From Salminus brasiliensis (lineage: Eukaryota > Chordata > Actinopteri > Characiformes > Bryconidae): 64,000 nucleotides of DNA. A program made the position numbers and the translations under genes. Of the stretch, positions 58,118 to 64,000 are shown piece after piece (the first letter of the stretch is position 1; the number at the start of each line of letters is the position of its first letter). The notes beneath the pieces are model-generated. The model had not been told where the DNA came from. It did not search any database and saw only the letters and a list, made by a program, of their open reading frames with translations. The stretch covers positions 38,362,761 to 38,426,760 of the forward strand of contig NC_132878.1 of the NCBI RefSeq assembly GCF_030463535.1, written 5' to 3'.

Positions 58118-60313
58118 ATGAAGAGTCCTCAATTTCTTTGTCTTCATGGTCACACTAATGCAGCCGGGACAATGTCAGCATGTTCTAATGTGCCTTCCTG
58201 CTTGGTTACCATACAGGCGCACTTGTACACACACACACACACACACACACACAAGTCACATTGTTGCCTGGTTTTCCTAGAAAAAAAAGAGGAAAGGTCA
58301 GAGGAATAGAGCAGTAGATGAGCAACAGATGGATGAGTGAAAAGGCACATAGGAGACTTCACAAACGGTGCACACCATATACTGTTTGCGGAGGTTGAGA
58401 GGGCTTAGGCAAGCAAACCGCCGAGCTTTACACACTTGAAATTCTGCTTATTACAGTAAGGGCTCTTGCTCTAATGCCACTAATTAAATAGCGGTTTGTT
58501 AAATGGAGAGATATAGAATGGAGTATTCAATGGTGTCTTGTATGCATGTTTGTGTGTGCATTTCAGCCATTAGGCGCAAGCGATTATCTGGAGCTAGCGC
58601 GTCACTTTGACACAGTCTTCATCCGCAATGTGCCTCGACTGAAGGTTGGACTTAAGGACCAAGTCAGGCGCCTCATTACACTCATTGACATCTTCTACGA
58701 CCAAAAGGTAAGCTGCAGCGAGCGCAGGCGTACTCTGAAAGAACACAATTTAGCATAGTTCTGGCACATTAAGGGATAAAAGTAGATATAGCTACACTCT
58801 GCTGCTGTTGTCATTTTTTAAGAGGCAGCATTAAGTGGTGTTTTTTTCCCCCAAACAGATGGATGAGTAAAAGGTACATTTACTGGCTCAGATTCAAGGG
58901 CTCTTTTTATACTAATGGGGGCACTTATTCAAAATAGCATTTTAACGTAATACTAACTACCAATTCCAATCTATTTTTTTATTTATATATAGATGAGCAG
59001 CTTGATTCTGTCTGGTAAAGATCAGCCAGCAGTGTGATGTGCCAGTTTTTAATAATGTTTTAATTATGCTAGGCATTTATTTACATCACATTATAATAGT
59101 TTTTGTTCTTTGGCCCTGGTTATTTCCACATTGCCTGCCACCGTGATCTAGGTACTGTGTGATTCTACTCTTTCCGTTCAGCCCCTTTCTCCTGCCTGGC
59201 CTGTTTGAGTCCAGCTTAATCATCATGTCTCAAACTCTCAAGAGCTGTCTCTCTCTCTTTCTATTGCTCTCTCTATTGCTCTCCCCTTTAGGTGAGAGTA
59301 GTGGTGTTGGCTGAGGCCCCTCTGCAGCGCCTCTTTGTTGGGGGCCCCCTGTCTGGAGAAGAAGAGCGCGACCGCCTGATGTTGGATGAGCTTGGCCTGA
59401 CCAATGTGAGAGTGCTTTAGCAACACTAAAGTTTGGGGGGAAGGGTGTTTCTCCTCAGAGTCTTCTTTGACAATTCCCAGTGATTAACCTGGACTTTTCA
59501 AATCACACAGATACTCTTTTTTTTTTTGTTTGTTTTTTTTTTTTTTTTTTTTTAACTGCCACTAACTTAATGTTGTTGGACAGACAGCACAACAAGCTAC
59601 CTGACTGGTTGACAAGTAGCAGTAGTACTCATAATAGTAGTAGTGGTAGCAGTATAATGTATATATCATCTCGTTATCTGCAGATTCTGGAGGCAGCGCA
59701 ATGTTAAGGCGACACTGGATTACCACGTTAAAACATATGTGTTGTATTAATTTTACTGTATTTATAATCCCACTTTCCACATTTTATTAATGGGTATGTA
59801 TCGTATCAGCATTGGCTGTTATGCACACAAAAAATATCAGATTCAGGTATTGGCCCACCAGTTAAGACCCTCCATATGAAATATCTTAAAGGCTTTATTA
59901 AAAAAAACAGCTAATGTAGACAGCTTAGAACAACGCTTCAGGTGTCTGAAAAATGGTGTCTCCATCTGATAAAAATGAAAGCACTTGCTTGAATGGTTAT
60001 GAAATCACAATTATAATTAGTAATTAACATGCTGTTTTATTCCTAGTTAAAGTGTAATTAGTAGTGATAAACAGTCAGTGCTGAAGATGTGAATAAATAA
60101 ATATCCGTTTCTGAGCTAAAGGTGGTGGGATTCTGTTGTTATACCCACTAATTTGACCGTACACCTGTGTGCTTATGTGTTTAGGAGTCATGGAAGCGAC
60201 TGACACTGTTCACAGCCGAGGAAGAAATTTTCGCATTCCAGAGGACGCTGTCTCGACTTACAGAGATGCAGACAGAGCAGTACTGGGTTCAGGGAGATCG
60301 CAGTCAAATGTAA
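27715..60313 (+). CDS. afg1l: afg1l (lace1), mitochondrial AFG1-like AAA+ ATPase, complete, 13 exons, 525 aa
   Basis: The coding exons are 27715-27820, 30227-30618, 31790-31841, 32441-32542, 32682-32809, 36620-36719, 43486-43544, 53838-53920, 54406-54476, 54659-54759, 58567-58707, 59292-59405 and 60185-60313. They total 1578 bp, all in phase, with no stop. AFG1/LACE1 ATPases act in mitochondria on turnover or processing of inner-membrane and matrix proteins such as cytochrome oxidase subunits (established for yeast and human). Residues 1-35 are Arg/Ser-rich with no acidic residue, consistent with a targeting presequence. Walker A is GGVGSGKT at 181-188. Walker B is LLCLDEF at 253-259. Sensor-1-like VATSN is at 285-289. 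The protein ends [18 protein letters not shown]. Human AFG1L has about 481 residues. The extra length here is mainly a polar linker at about 98-166. The start ATG has A at -3 and G at +4. Confidence 0.96.
27821..30226 (+). other. afg1l: afg1l intron 1
   Basis: 2.4 kb. The 5' part (to about 27960) is GC-richer and continues the promoter region. The 3' part holds an inverted SINE (29555-29950). No other exon was seen. Confidence 0.8.
29555..29950 (-). mobile_element. tRNA-like SINE, inverted
   Basis: Reading the - strand, it has a tRNA-like head, a GGCTGGTTGCACATGTGCCA-type body and a tail related to AAATTTGGGAAGGAAAAATG. The same body reappears at 31910-32085, and a forward-tailed copy is at 38600-38865. 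The T run at its left (29545-29570) would be the A-rich tail. Family name not assigned. Confidence 0.6.
30227..30618 (+). CDS. afg1l: afg1l exon 2 (N-terminal region and long linker)
   Basis: 392 bp, residues 36-166, acceptor TTCTTACAG, donor GTAAAT. The [19 protein letters not shown]...[11 protein letters not shown] part (58-95) matches the conserved AFG1 N-terminal segment. The following 69 residues are polar and charged and look disordered. Confidence 0.93.
30619..31789 (+). other. afg1l: afg1l intron 2
   Basis: 1.2 kb, no repeat recognised apart from T runs at about 30770-30780 and 30951-30964. No exon was seen. Confidence 0.75.
31790..31841 (+). CDS. afg1l: afg1l exon 3 (Walker A, first half)
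   Basis: 52 bp encoding [17 protein letters not shown] plus one base of Gly. Acceptor ATCTTACAG, donor GTGAGT. The P-loop is split across this junction. Confidence 0.93.
31842..32440 (+). other. afg1l: afg1l intron 3
   Basis: About 0.6 kb, largely occupied by a partial SINE copy (31910-32085). Confidence 0.75.
31910..32085 (-). mobile_element. partial tRNA-like SINE
   Basis: GTAAGGACCGGTCTCCTCTG, ACATGCACAGCCAGCCATTG, CCTCTTTTCGAACTACAGC and CTGTGCCGGCCAGCAT align with 29640-29810 (GAGGACTGGTACATGCC...CTGTGCCGGCTAGCAT). Truncated at both ends. Confidence 0.6.
32441..32542 (+). CDS. afg1l: afg1l exon 4 (Walker A GKT)
   Basis: 102 bp. It completes Gly184, then [14 protein letters not shown] through [10 protein letters not shown] plus one base. 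Acceptor TATTTCCAG, donor GTAGGT. Confidence 0.95.
32682..32809 (+). CDS. afg1l: afg1l exon 5 (Walker B)
   Basis: 128 bp encoding [13 protein letters not shown] through CLLCLDEFQ, donor GTGATG. The Walker B Asp257-Glu258 pair is intact. Confidence 0.95.
32810..36619 (+). other. afg1l: afg1l intron 5
   Basis: 3.8 kb. It holds a 43-bp inverted-repeat element (33191-33725), a (GT)n tract (34828-34856) and repeat-poor GC-richer segments around 34240-34760 and 36000-36240. The latter are candidates for conserved regulatory DNA. Confidence 0.75.
33191..33725. repeat. MITE-like element with 43-bp inverted ends
   Basis: The left arm 33191-33233 and right arm 33683-33725 are reverse complements in 42 of 43 bases, including ATTGAACAGTGGGAGCACTA. 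The 449-bp interior has no transposase-like frame. Family not recognised. Confidence 0.75.
36620..36719 (+). CDS. afg1l: afg1l exon 6 (sensor 1)
   Basis: 100 bp, [18 protein letters not shown] to [10 protein letters not shown] plus one base. Acceptor TTTGCTCAG, donor GTGAGG. Confidence 0.95.
36770..38300 (+). mobile_element. Tc1/mariner-like transposon, nearly full length
   Basis: The element proper is 36772-38298 (1527 bp), starting CAGTGCCTTGCAAAAGTATT and ending in the inverse. It is flanked by TA at 36770-36771 and 38299-38300, the expected target duplication. The inverted repeats are long (about 190 bp, 36772 to about 36970 and 38114 to 38298), as in fish Tc1 elements of the IR/DR type. 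It encodes a transposase (37081-38115) on the + strand, the same direction as afg1l. Confidence 0.95.
37081..38115 (+). CDS. Tc1-like transposase (DD34E), C-terminus frameshifted
   Basis: 344 codons without an internal stop. The N-terminal paired-like DNA-binding region (about 1-115) contains a PGRPSK AT-hook-like motif at 56-61. The DDE catalytic triad is D152 (SDETK), D244 (EDNDPKH) and E279 (PIENL), with 34 residues between the last two. The family's ENLW motif reads ENLS at 282. From about residue 321 the frame departs from the family: the expected VIAAKGG...TKY ending lies in the +1 frame and stops at TAA 38099-38101. That fits loss of two bases around 38040-38044. This is a transposon gene, not a host gene. 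Probably inactive, but recently degraded. Confidence 0.93.
   Translation: MKTKEHTRQVRDTVVEKFKAGFGYKKISQALEISRSTVQAIILKWKEYQTTANLPRPGRPSKLSAQTRRRLIRDAAKRPMITLDELQRSTAEVEDSVHRTTISCTLHKSGLYGRVARRKPFLKDIHKKSCLKFATSHLGDTPNMWKKVLWSDETKIELFGHNAKQRYVWRKSNTAYHPEHTIPTVKHGGGSIIVWACFSSAGTGKMLKIDEKMDGAKYRTILEENLLESAKDLRLGRRFIFQEDNDPKHKAKSTMEWFTNKRIQVLEWPSQSPDLNPIENLSKELKTAVHKRSTSNLTELKLFYKEEWATISVSRCAKLIDIPQATCSCNRSKRWRYKVLTQGG
38600..38865 (+). mobile_element. tRNA-like SINE, forward
   Basis: GCGCTGCCACTATGCC, then a B-box-like AGTTCAAATCCCG (38640-38655), body and tail ATTGGCCTTTCAAATTGGGT ending in an A run at about 38855. The tail matches the inverted tail of the 29555 copy, so it is probably the same family. 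Confidence 0.6.
39254..40212. mobile_element. non-autonomous hAT (Tol2-like) element
   Basis: The element is 39262-40204. It starts CAGAGGTGTCAAATAA and ends with the inverse of CAAAGGTGTCAAAAGTA (12 of the first 13 bases pair). It is flanked by 8-bp direct repeats AATAGGAG (39254-39261) and AATAAGAG (40205-40212), one mismatch. Eight-bp duplications and CAGAGGTG ends are typical of hAT/Tol2. The 943-bp interior has no transposase motif. Confidence 0.85.
41020..41100. repeat. fragment of a common teleost repeat
   Basis: GGTAAATTGGCTATGCTAAA, TTGCCCCTAG and CCCTGCGATGGACTGGCTAC match a phrase found in many fish interspersed repeats. Recognised by eye. Confidence 0.45.
43032..43088. repeat. 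(GT)n microsatellite
   Basis: About 57 bp of pure GT repeats in afg1l intron 6. Confidence 0.95.
43421..43459. repeat. (CT)n microsatellite at exon 7 acceptor
   Basis: CT dinucleotides end 26 bp upstream of exon 7, so length changes alter its polypyrimidine tract. Confidence 0.9.
43486..43544 (+). CDS. afg1l: afg1l exon 7
   Basis: 59 bp: split Glu, then [19 protein letters not shown]. The acceptor TTTCTCTCAG follows a (CT)n tract, and the donor is GTAAAG. Arg302 in the LQRA motif is a conserved candidate arginine finger. Confidence 0.94.
47880..47950. repeat. SINE tail-like fragment
   Basis: CACCCAATTTGGGTTGCCAA and TTACCCAACC resemble the inverted tail of the tRNA-like SINE seen at 29555 and 38600. 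Short and uncertain. Confidence 0.3.
49119..49238. repeat. 12-bp minisatellite, 10 units
   Basis: Ten head-to-tail copies of ACTGACAGGCAG. Only the first (ATTG...) and last (...GACAG) differ, each by one base. Because 12 is a multiple of three, one frame stays open as a TGRL repeat, which is not a gene. Confidence 0.97.
52330..52412. repeat. AT-rich TATTTATA low-complexity tract
   Basis: Imperfect repeats of TATATTTATA directly before the 52420 repeat block. Confidence 0.85.
52420..53600. mobile_element. old interspersed repeat block
   Basis: Starts AAGGCAAGGCAATGTTATTT, GTATAGCACCAATAACAATT, GGCAAGTGGTTTACATAAA, a phrase common at one end of a teleost repeat. The following 1.1 kb is compatible with its degraded body, but the right boundary is a guess. 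No intact frame. Confidence 0.35.
53838..53920 (+). CDS. afg1l: afg1l exon 8
   Basis: 83 bp: [18 protein letters not shown] through PEKYYY plus two bases. Acceptor TTGCTTGTAG, donor GTAAGA. Confidence 0.93.
53921..54405 (+). other. afg1l: afg1l intron 8
   Basis: About 0.5 kb with a (GT)n tract at 54191-54215. No exon was seen. Confidence 0.8.
54406..54476 (+). CDS. afg1l: afg1l exon 9
   Basis: 71 bp: split Ile, then [20 protein letters not shown] and QND plus one base. Acceptor CTTTCCACAG, donor GTACAC (weak but canonical GT). Confidence 0.93.
54659..54759 (+). CDS. afg1l: afg1l exon 10
   Basis: 101 bp: split Val, then [13 protein letters not shown] through CTFQELFDR. Acceptor AATCCTACAG, donor GTGAGT. 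Confidence 0.94.
55225..55290. repeat. fish retroelement-tail fragment
   Basis: GATAAGATAAGATAATCCTT, TATTAGTCCCACAATGTCGC, AGCAGAAAGG resembles the repeated-tail region of common teleost LINE/SINE copies. Only this end is recognisable. Confidence 0.45.
56024..56803 (+). mobile_element. degenerate, internally deleted Tc1-like element
   Basis: The ends CAGTCATGTGAAAAAAATAG (from 56026) and, inverted, CTGTCATGTGAAAAAACAAG (to 56803) pair as terminal inverted repeats. Between them, 56408-56545 still reads Tc1 transposase catalytic-core words ([20 protein letters not shown], then VMVWDCF) with stops and indels. The catalytic C-terminal part is missing. It is a different subfamily from the 36770 element and much older. 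Confidence 0.7.
56891..56920. repeat. Tc1-type terminal repeat fragment
   Basis: TACACTACATGGTCAAAAGT followed by ATGTGGACAC matches the common TACACTATATGGACAAAAGT end of a fish Tc1/mariner family. No partner end was found nearby. Confidence 0.45.
58014..58119. repeat. (GT)n/(GC) microsatellite
   Basis: Alternating GT with regular GC steps, all purine-pyrimidine, so a candidate Z-DNA-forming tract. It lies 450 bp upstream of exon 11. Confidence 0.95.
58567..58707 (+). CDS. afg1l: afg1l exon 11
   Basis: 141 bp, 47 codons: [18 protein letters not shown] through [10 protein letters not shown]. Acceptor TGCATTTCAG, donor GTAAGC. Strongly conserved C-terminal AFG1 segment. Confidence 0.95.
58708..59291 (+). 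other. afg1l: afg1l intron 11
   Basis: About 0.6 kb, AT-rich, ending in a CT-rich acceptor tract. Nothing else was seen. Confidence 0.8.
59292..59405 (+). CDS. afg1l: afg1l exon 12
   Basis: 114 bp, 38 codons: [15 protein letters not shown] through [10 protein letters not shown]. Acceptor CCCCTTTAG, donor GTGAGA. Confidence 0.93.
59406..60184 (+). other. afg1l: afg1l intron 12
   Basis: About 0.8 kb with a long T run (59517-59553) and AGT/AGC trinucleotide-rich DNA (59615-59655). A TATC/GTATTGGC repeat fragment lies at about 59790-59865. No exon was seen. Confidence 0.75.
60185..60313 (+). CDS. afg1l: afg1l exon 13 with stop
   Basis: 129 bp: [20 protein letters not shown] through [11 protein letters not shown] then TAA. 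Acceptor ATGTGTTTAG. The [17 protein letters not shown] core is diagnostic of AFG1. Confidence 0.96.
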   Translation, partial: ESWKRLTLFTAEEEIFAFQRTLSRLTEMQTEQYWVQGDRSQM

Positions 60314-60432
60314 AACATGCACTCAAGTTTCTATTCCTGTCTTATCGGGGGTATTTCAATTGACTTCTGTATTACTCTTGGGTTGATGCTGTTGTGTTGA
60401 ATCTAATCCAATGAACTCTGTGATGTTTTTCA

Positions 60433-60438
60433 AATAAA
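60433..60438 (+). terminator. afg1l: afg1l poly(A) signal
   Basis: AATAAA about 120 bp after the stop, overlapping a second near-copy (AATAAAA). A short 3'UTR is implied. Confidence 0.6.
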
Positions 60439-60459
60439 ATAAAAGCTGCATTTAAAAAA

Positions 60460-63400
60460 ATGCAAAAACAAGAAATCATTATGTGGACTAGACAAATAAC
60501 ATCAACATACCAACTTTCAATCCTATATGAGGCACCATCCTCCTCAATAGGATAACAATTATGCAATGTAACTCAGAATCAACACACTGCTACCAATATA
60601 CCACCCATAACTTGCATTTCAGTTCATTTCCAGTGCTTTTTCTGAGATCTGAGCTCTTTGACCCTGAAAGGAACATTCTTAACAGCAAATGATGAACAAA
60701 GCTGCACAATACGATCACAGCAACTGAAGGGGTATGTTGAGTATTAATGACAACACAGCAAACTACAGATGCTAGATCTACAATGCACCTAGAGGATCGG
60801 ACTGAAGGGAGAGGTGAGGTGGTGCTCAGTTACTTTATGCAACACAGTCCCACTGCTCCACATCAGTGTTGGAGGAGTTATACCCCTCTGTTCGATGTTT
60901 GCCACTTGTGTCAGCAATAGGTGCACTCCCCTAGGTCAACTATGTCACCAGTAATATAAAAAACTAGCACTACAGTCAAGGCTAAAAGTTTACATCCGGT
61001 ATTATGATAGTACCAAATAACAGCAACATGCTGAGTTTCATTGAAAGGGAGACCAAGCAAACCTGGATGAACCAGTCTACTAAATGTGCCTAGAAACAGT
61101 GGAAAAACCCTCCTAAGACCATTCACTTGACTCTGTGCTCTCAGATATAAGGCTTTATCCTCTAAACCTGTGTGATTTGAGCCTCAGTTAGCTAAAACAC
61201 TTTGTGCTGTGGTGTTTCGGCTGCGAGTCCAGAGACAGCAGAACCTGTCTCTCATTTAACCATTGTCACTCCCAACTCCAGTCGCTCAACTTCGCTCTCT
61301 CAGACACAAGTGTTTATGGTCAACACTTGTGTGGGTAGCTCAGCAGTTAGTCAGCAGAATCTGCACTGCGCTGTCTGGAACTGTAGCTGAGCTGGTTAAG
61401 CAAGCGGGCTACAGATCTAAAACCATAGAGAAGAAAGAAAATTTTCTGTCGTTTATGAGTGTGCTTTCTGTGGTGAGCAGATGCTTATCCTGCTAACTAA
61501 GCTAATGCTAACCAGCTTCTCTCGAGCAATCAAACTGCAACTCAGCTGTGTTGTCAAACTGATGATTTAACACTTACTGAATGACTGATTTAAAAGTCAC
61601 TTAAAGTGTTCACCCTGTGAGCAAACTGAACATTAATTACATTTATTCATACAAGTATTATATTATTATATATTAATATACATTATTAAATATTAATTAC
61701 ACAGGATAAGATGGTATGGAAGCATCTGCGCTACTTGCGCAACTTATGTTACTCCCTGCCTTTGGTAATCGTACTGTACCATATACCATGGTAATAGTTT
61801 TGAGAATGGTATGAAAAAGTGGATATCGCCTAACCTTAATATCCAATATCTGTTGTTGTTTTTTTCAACAAGTTCAATAGCTCATTCTCTTAATTGCTTA
61901 ATTTGACTGAAACTCTTAAGGTATCATGATGATTTTTTTTTGTTTTGTTTTTTGTTTTTTTGTTTTTTTGTTTTGGGGGGGGGGGGGTGTTATCCCATTC
62001 CTCCTGAAAGAACAGGTGTAATTCAGTCTTTTATGTTGGCCTTCTTTCTTTAAAAACACTCATTCAGTTCAGCCCACATATGTACTATAATTATTTATTA
62101 TTTATTATTTAAGGCCTCCCTCATGTCTCGCCTACTCCAAGAAATGTTCCAGTAGCCGCTTTGCTGCCTCCACCTATTGGTTATTTCAATGTCCACGTCA
62201 CAAATTGCCTGCGCCAAGACTAAGAACCTGTGATGATGTTACATGGTTGATTTCATTGGAACATCAAGATGAGAAAATGACTCAAGTTAAAAGTAAGAAG
62301 ATAAGACCGCTACCCTGACCTCCAGACGATGGAGATGACTGGGACGTGCTGCAACTCTAGCAAGTCATTTTATCCCAATATTGGGAATTTGTCTGTGACA
62401 GTGAAATTGCTTGAGAAATCGGTTGGTATGGGTATACCGGCTCTACCTTGTGCTGTTGCTGGAGTATTTCTCCAAGATATTCCTTCTTTATGATGCCATC
62501 TACTTTCTGAAGTGCCCCAGTCCTAACATGATGCATAACATAATATATATATTTTTTGGATTAAAAGCCTTACTCTTTTTTCCTCCATACATCATCATCA
62601 TCATCATCATCAAAAAGTTAGTTTTTGTGTCATCAGGTTACGTCTTTGTCCTGGTTATCCTCTACAAAACAGTGCATAACAAGGCACTGACTGTAAAGGT
62701 AGGTTCTAAAGTATGGATACATACATCCACAAACTTACATTATTACACCATTTCTGTCAGCAAATTGGACACAAATGGTAGTACAAGCAAAAATGGAAGG
62801 CCCATAGCACCCTCCGCTGGTTAACTGTGGAAACAGCAGGCCCATGCAGGCCCAACATGTATGCAGTGCATCTTCAGCTTTCTGTTTATGTGGCTCACTA
62901 ACATCCCTTTTTAATTAATATTTTATTTCTGTCAAAAGCTTCATTTTTACCATCATACCATTTACTATATGCATTTACTACTGCAACACATATTTATAAT
63001 GCTCTGACACGATTAAGTGCAATGGAAAACCTTCTGCTATTGTAATCAGTGGTTCACCCAAAAATGCAGTGGAGTGCAACTAGCGGCACTCCTTCTCACC
63101 TACACCTGTAAAAAAGCCTGGGCAAATACAACCTTCTATACATGCTATTAAGAGTCCTTGAGCAAGACTTGGAGGCCGCTCTGGATAAGACAATCTGTTG
63201 AGTTTCATAAACCTATCCAGCCTTAAACTTAGACTAGAGGGCGTTCAGTATTGTATAGGTAGGTCCAGCACTAGACTTCATCTATTTGTTTAAAACTTGA
63301 CTGATAGAAGTTACCAGGCATGCATGTGAGTGTTAGGGGCCATGCTTTGTGCTTTCTCTGAAAATGTATAGGGCTCAGGGCTCTCATCCATATGCCTCCA

Positions 63401-64000
63401 TTTTTTTGTATTTTTTTTTCGTGAGAAATTCTCTTACCGAAGGCCAGCAGGACAGTTTCCTACTCCATTGTTTTTGAACAATGTCAATGTAAACAATGGA
63501 CTTACAGCTTCAGGTTACCGACTATTGTTTCTTTTGCCCTGCGTTTTGTTTATGAATTGCTGGTGACACCTAATAGCTTCCTTCAGTTTTCCAGCAGATC
63601 AGATAGCAGCGTTTCCTCTGCGTCTGCCTCAAATCACAATACATCACTTTTAAAGCTCCTGGCCTCCAGCAGGCTGATGTTGTCAAACACCGCCTAGCCG
63701 CTCTGTACCTCACTTCTGGCAGTTGCCTATGGATTGTTTCTCCCTGTTTGACCATTAGATGGCAGCAGAGGACAGCGCTGTAGACTGCAGGTGACCATGT
63801 GTTTTGTTGTTTTTGGTCGTGGGTGACGTTGCAGCAGTCTGGCAATGCCACCACCACAGAGGCAGAGCTGGTCAACAGGAGCATCATATAAATAACCATA
63901 TACAGCATGTCTTAGGCTGACATTTACAATCAGACTAAGCTCTGCTGGTAGCTGTGGTCCATTGCTCAGGTGCTGGCCTATAGCGCAGTAGGCTGTTTAT
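60460..64000. other. intergenic DNA downstream of afg1l
   Basis: AT-rich, with a T/G low-complexity tract (61928-61987), an (ATC)n tract (about 62589-62611) and a SINE-like tail (63110-63205, with CCGCTCTGGATAAGAC). Short frames lack recognisable domains or splice context. In human the next gene on this side is FOXO3, and no FOXO sequence is visible here. Confidence 0.7.

Larger units (their letters stand above)
54760..58566 (+). other. afg1l: afg1l intron 10
   Basis: 3.8 kb holding a LINE/SINE-type tail (55225-55290), a degenerate Tc1-like relic (56024-56803), a Tc1-type end fragment (56891-56920), an A run (57583-57606) and a GT/GC repeat (58014-58119). Confidence 0.8.

Noticed and set aside
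57795..58309. Cys/Val-rich frames
   Set aside because: Translations of the GT/GC microsatellite.
62411..62824. 137-codon frame downstream of afg1l
   Set aside because: Hydrophobic AT-rich composition plus an (ATC)n tract, no family resemblance and no splice or promoter context.
60460..64000. foxo3, the next gene in the human order
   Set aside because: No forkhead-domain or FOXO C-terminal sequence is visible on either strand, so it must lie beyond the window if synteny holds.

Overview
This window is vertebrate nuclear DNA, most likely from a ray-finned fish. Coding sequence is a few percent of the total, split into short exons with GT..AG introns. The rest is AT-rich intron and intergenic DNA with long dinucleotide microsatellites, Tc1/mariner and hAT-like transposons and tRNA-like SINEs. 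The repeat types suggest an otophysan teleost (characin or catfish relatives), but that placement is inference.

Three genes are present in the order known from human 6q21 (NR2E1 - SNX3 - AFG1L/LACE1). (1) Positions 1-4865 hold the 3' half of nr2e1 (tailless/TLX) on the + strand: five exons coding the last 220 residues, which make up the ligand-binding domain, followed by a 3'UTR of about 1.1 kb. (2) Positions 6340-27302 hold a complete snx3 on the - strand: four coding exons and 162 residues, with a first intron of 16 kb. It is tail-to-tail with nr2e1. (3) Positions 27715-60440 hold a complete afg1l (lace1) on the + strand: thirteen coding exons and 525 residues, a mitochondrial AAA+ ATPase. 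Its start is only 412 bp from the snx3 start, so the two share a head-to-head promoter with two CCAAT boxes in opposite orientation. All exon joins were checked for phase and give uninterrupted proteins. After 60460 there is intergenic DNA in which I see no gene.

Mobile DNA clusters in afg1l intron 6. It holds a 1.53-kb Tc1-like element with an almost intact DD34E transposase whose C-terminus is frameshifted, a tRNA-like SINE, and a 943-bp non-autonomous Tol2-like hAT element with near-perfect 8-bp target duplications. A degenerate internally deleted Tc1 relic lies in intron 10. Smaller structures include a two-copy hairpin MITE in and near snx3, a 43-bp inverted-repeat element in intron 5, a perfect 36-bp palindrome, a degenerate AT-rich satellite of about 0.65 kb, a GCTAGC-rich stretch upstream of the shared promoter, and a 10 x 12-bp minisatellite.

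Several repeat-poor stretches in snx3 and afg1l introns are dense in homeodomain/POU-type motifs and look like conserved non-coding regulatory elements. This would fit a regulatory block around nr2e1, with snx3 and afg1l as bystander genes. That is inference and needs cross-species alignment. I see no CRISPR array, bacterial operon, rRNA or tRNA gene, and nothing that convincingly forms a new biological system.
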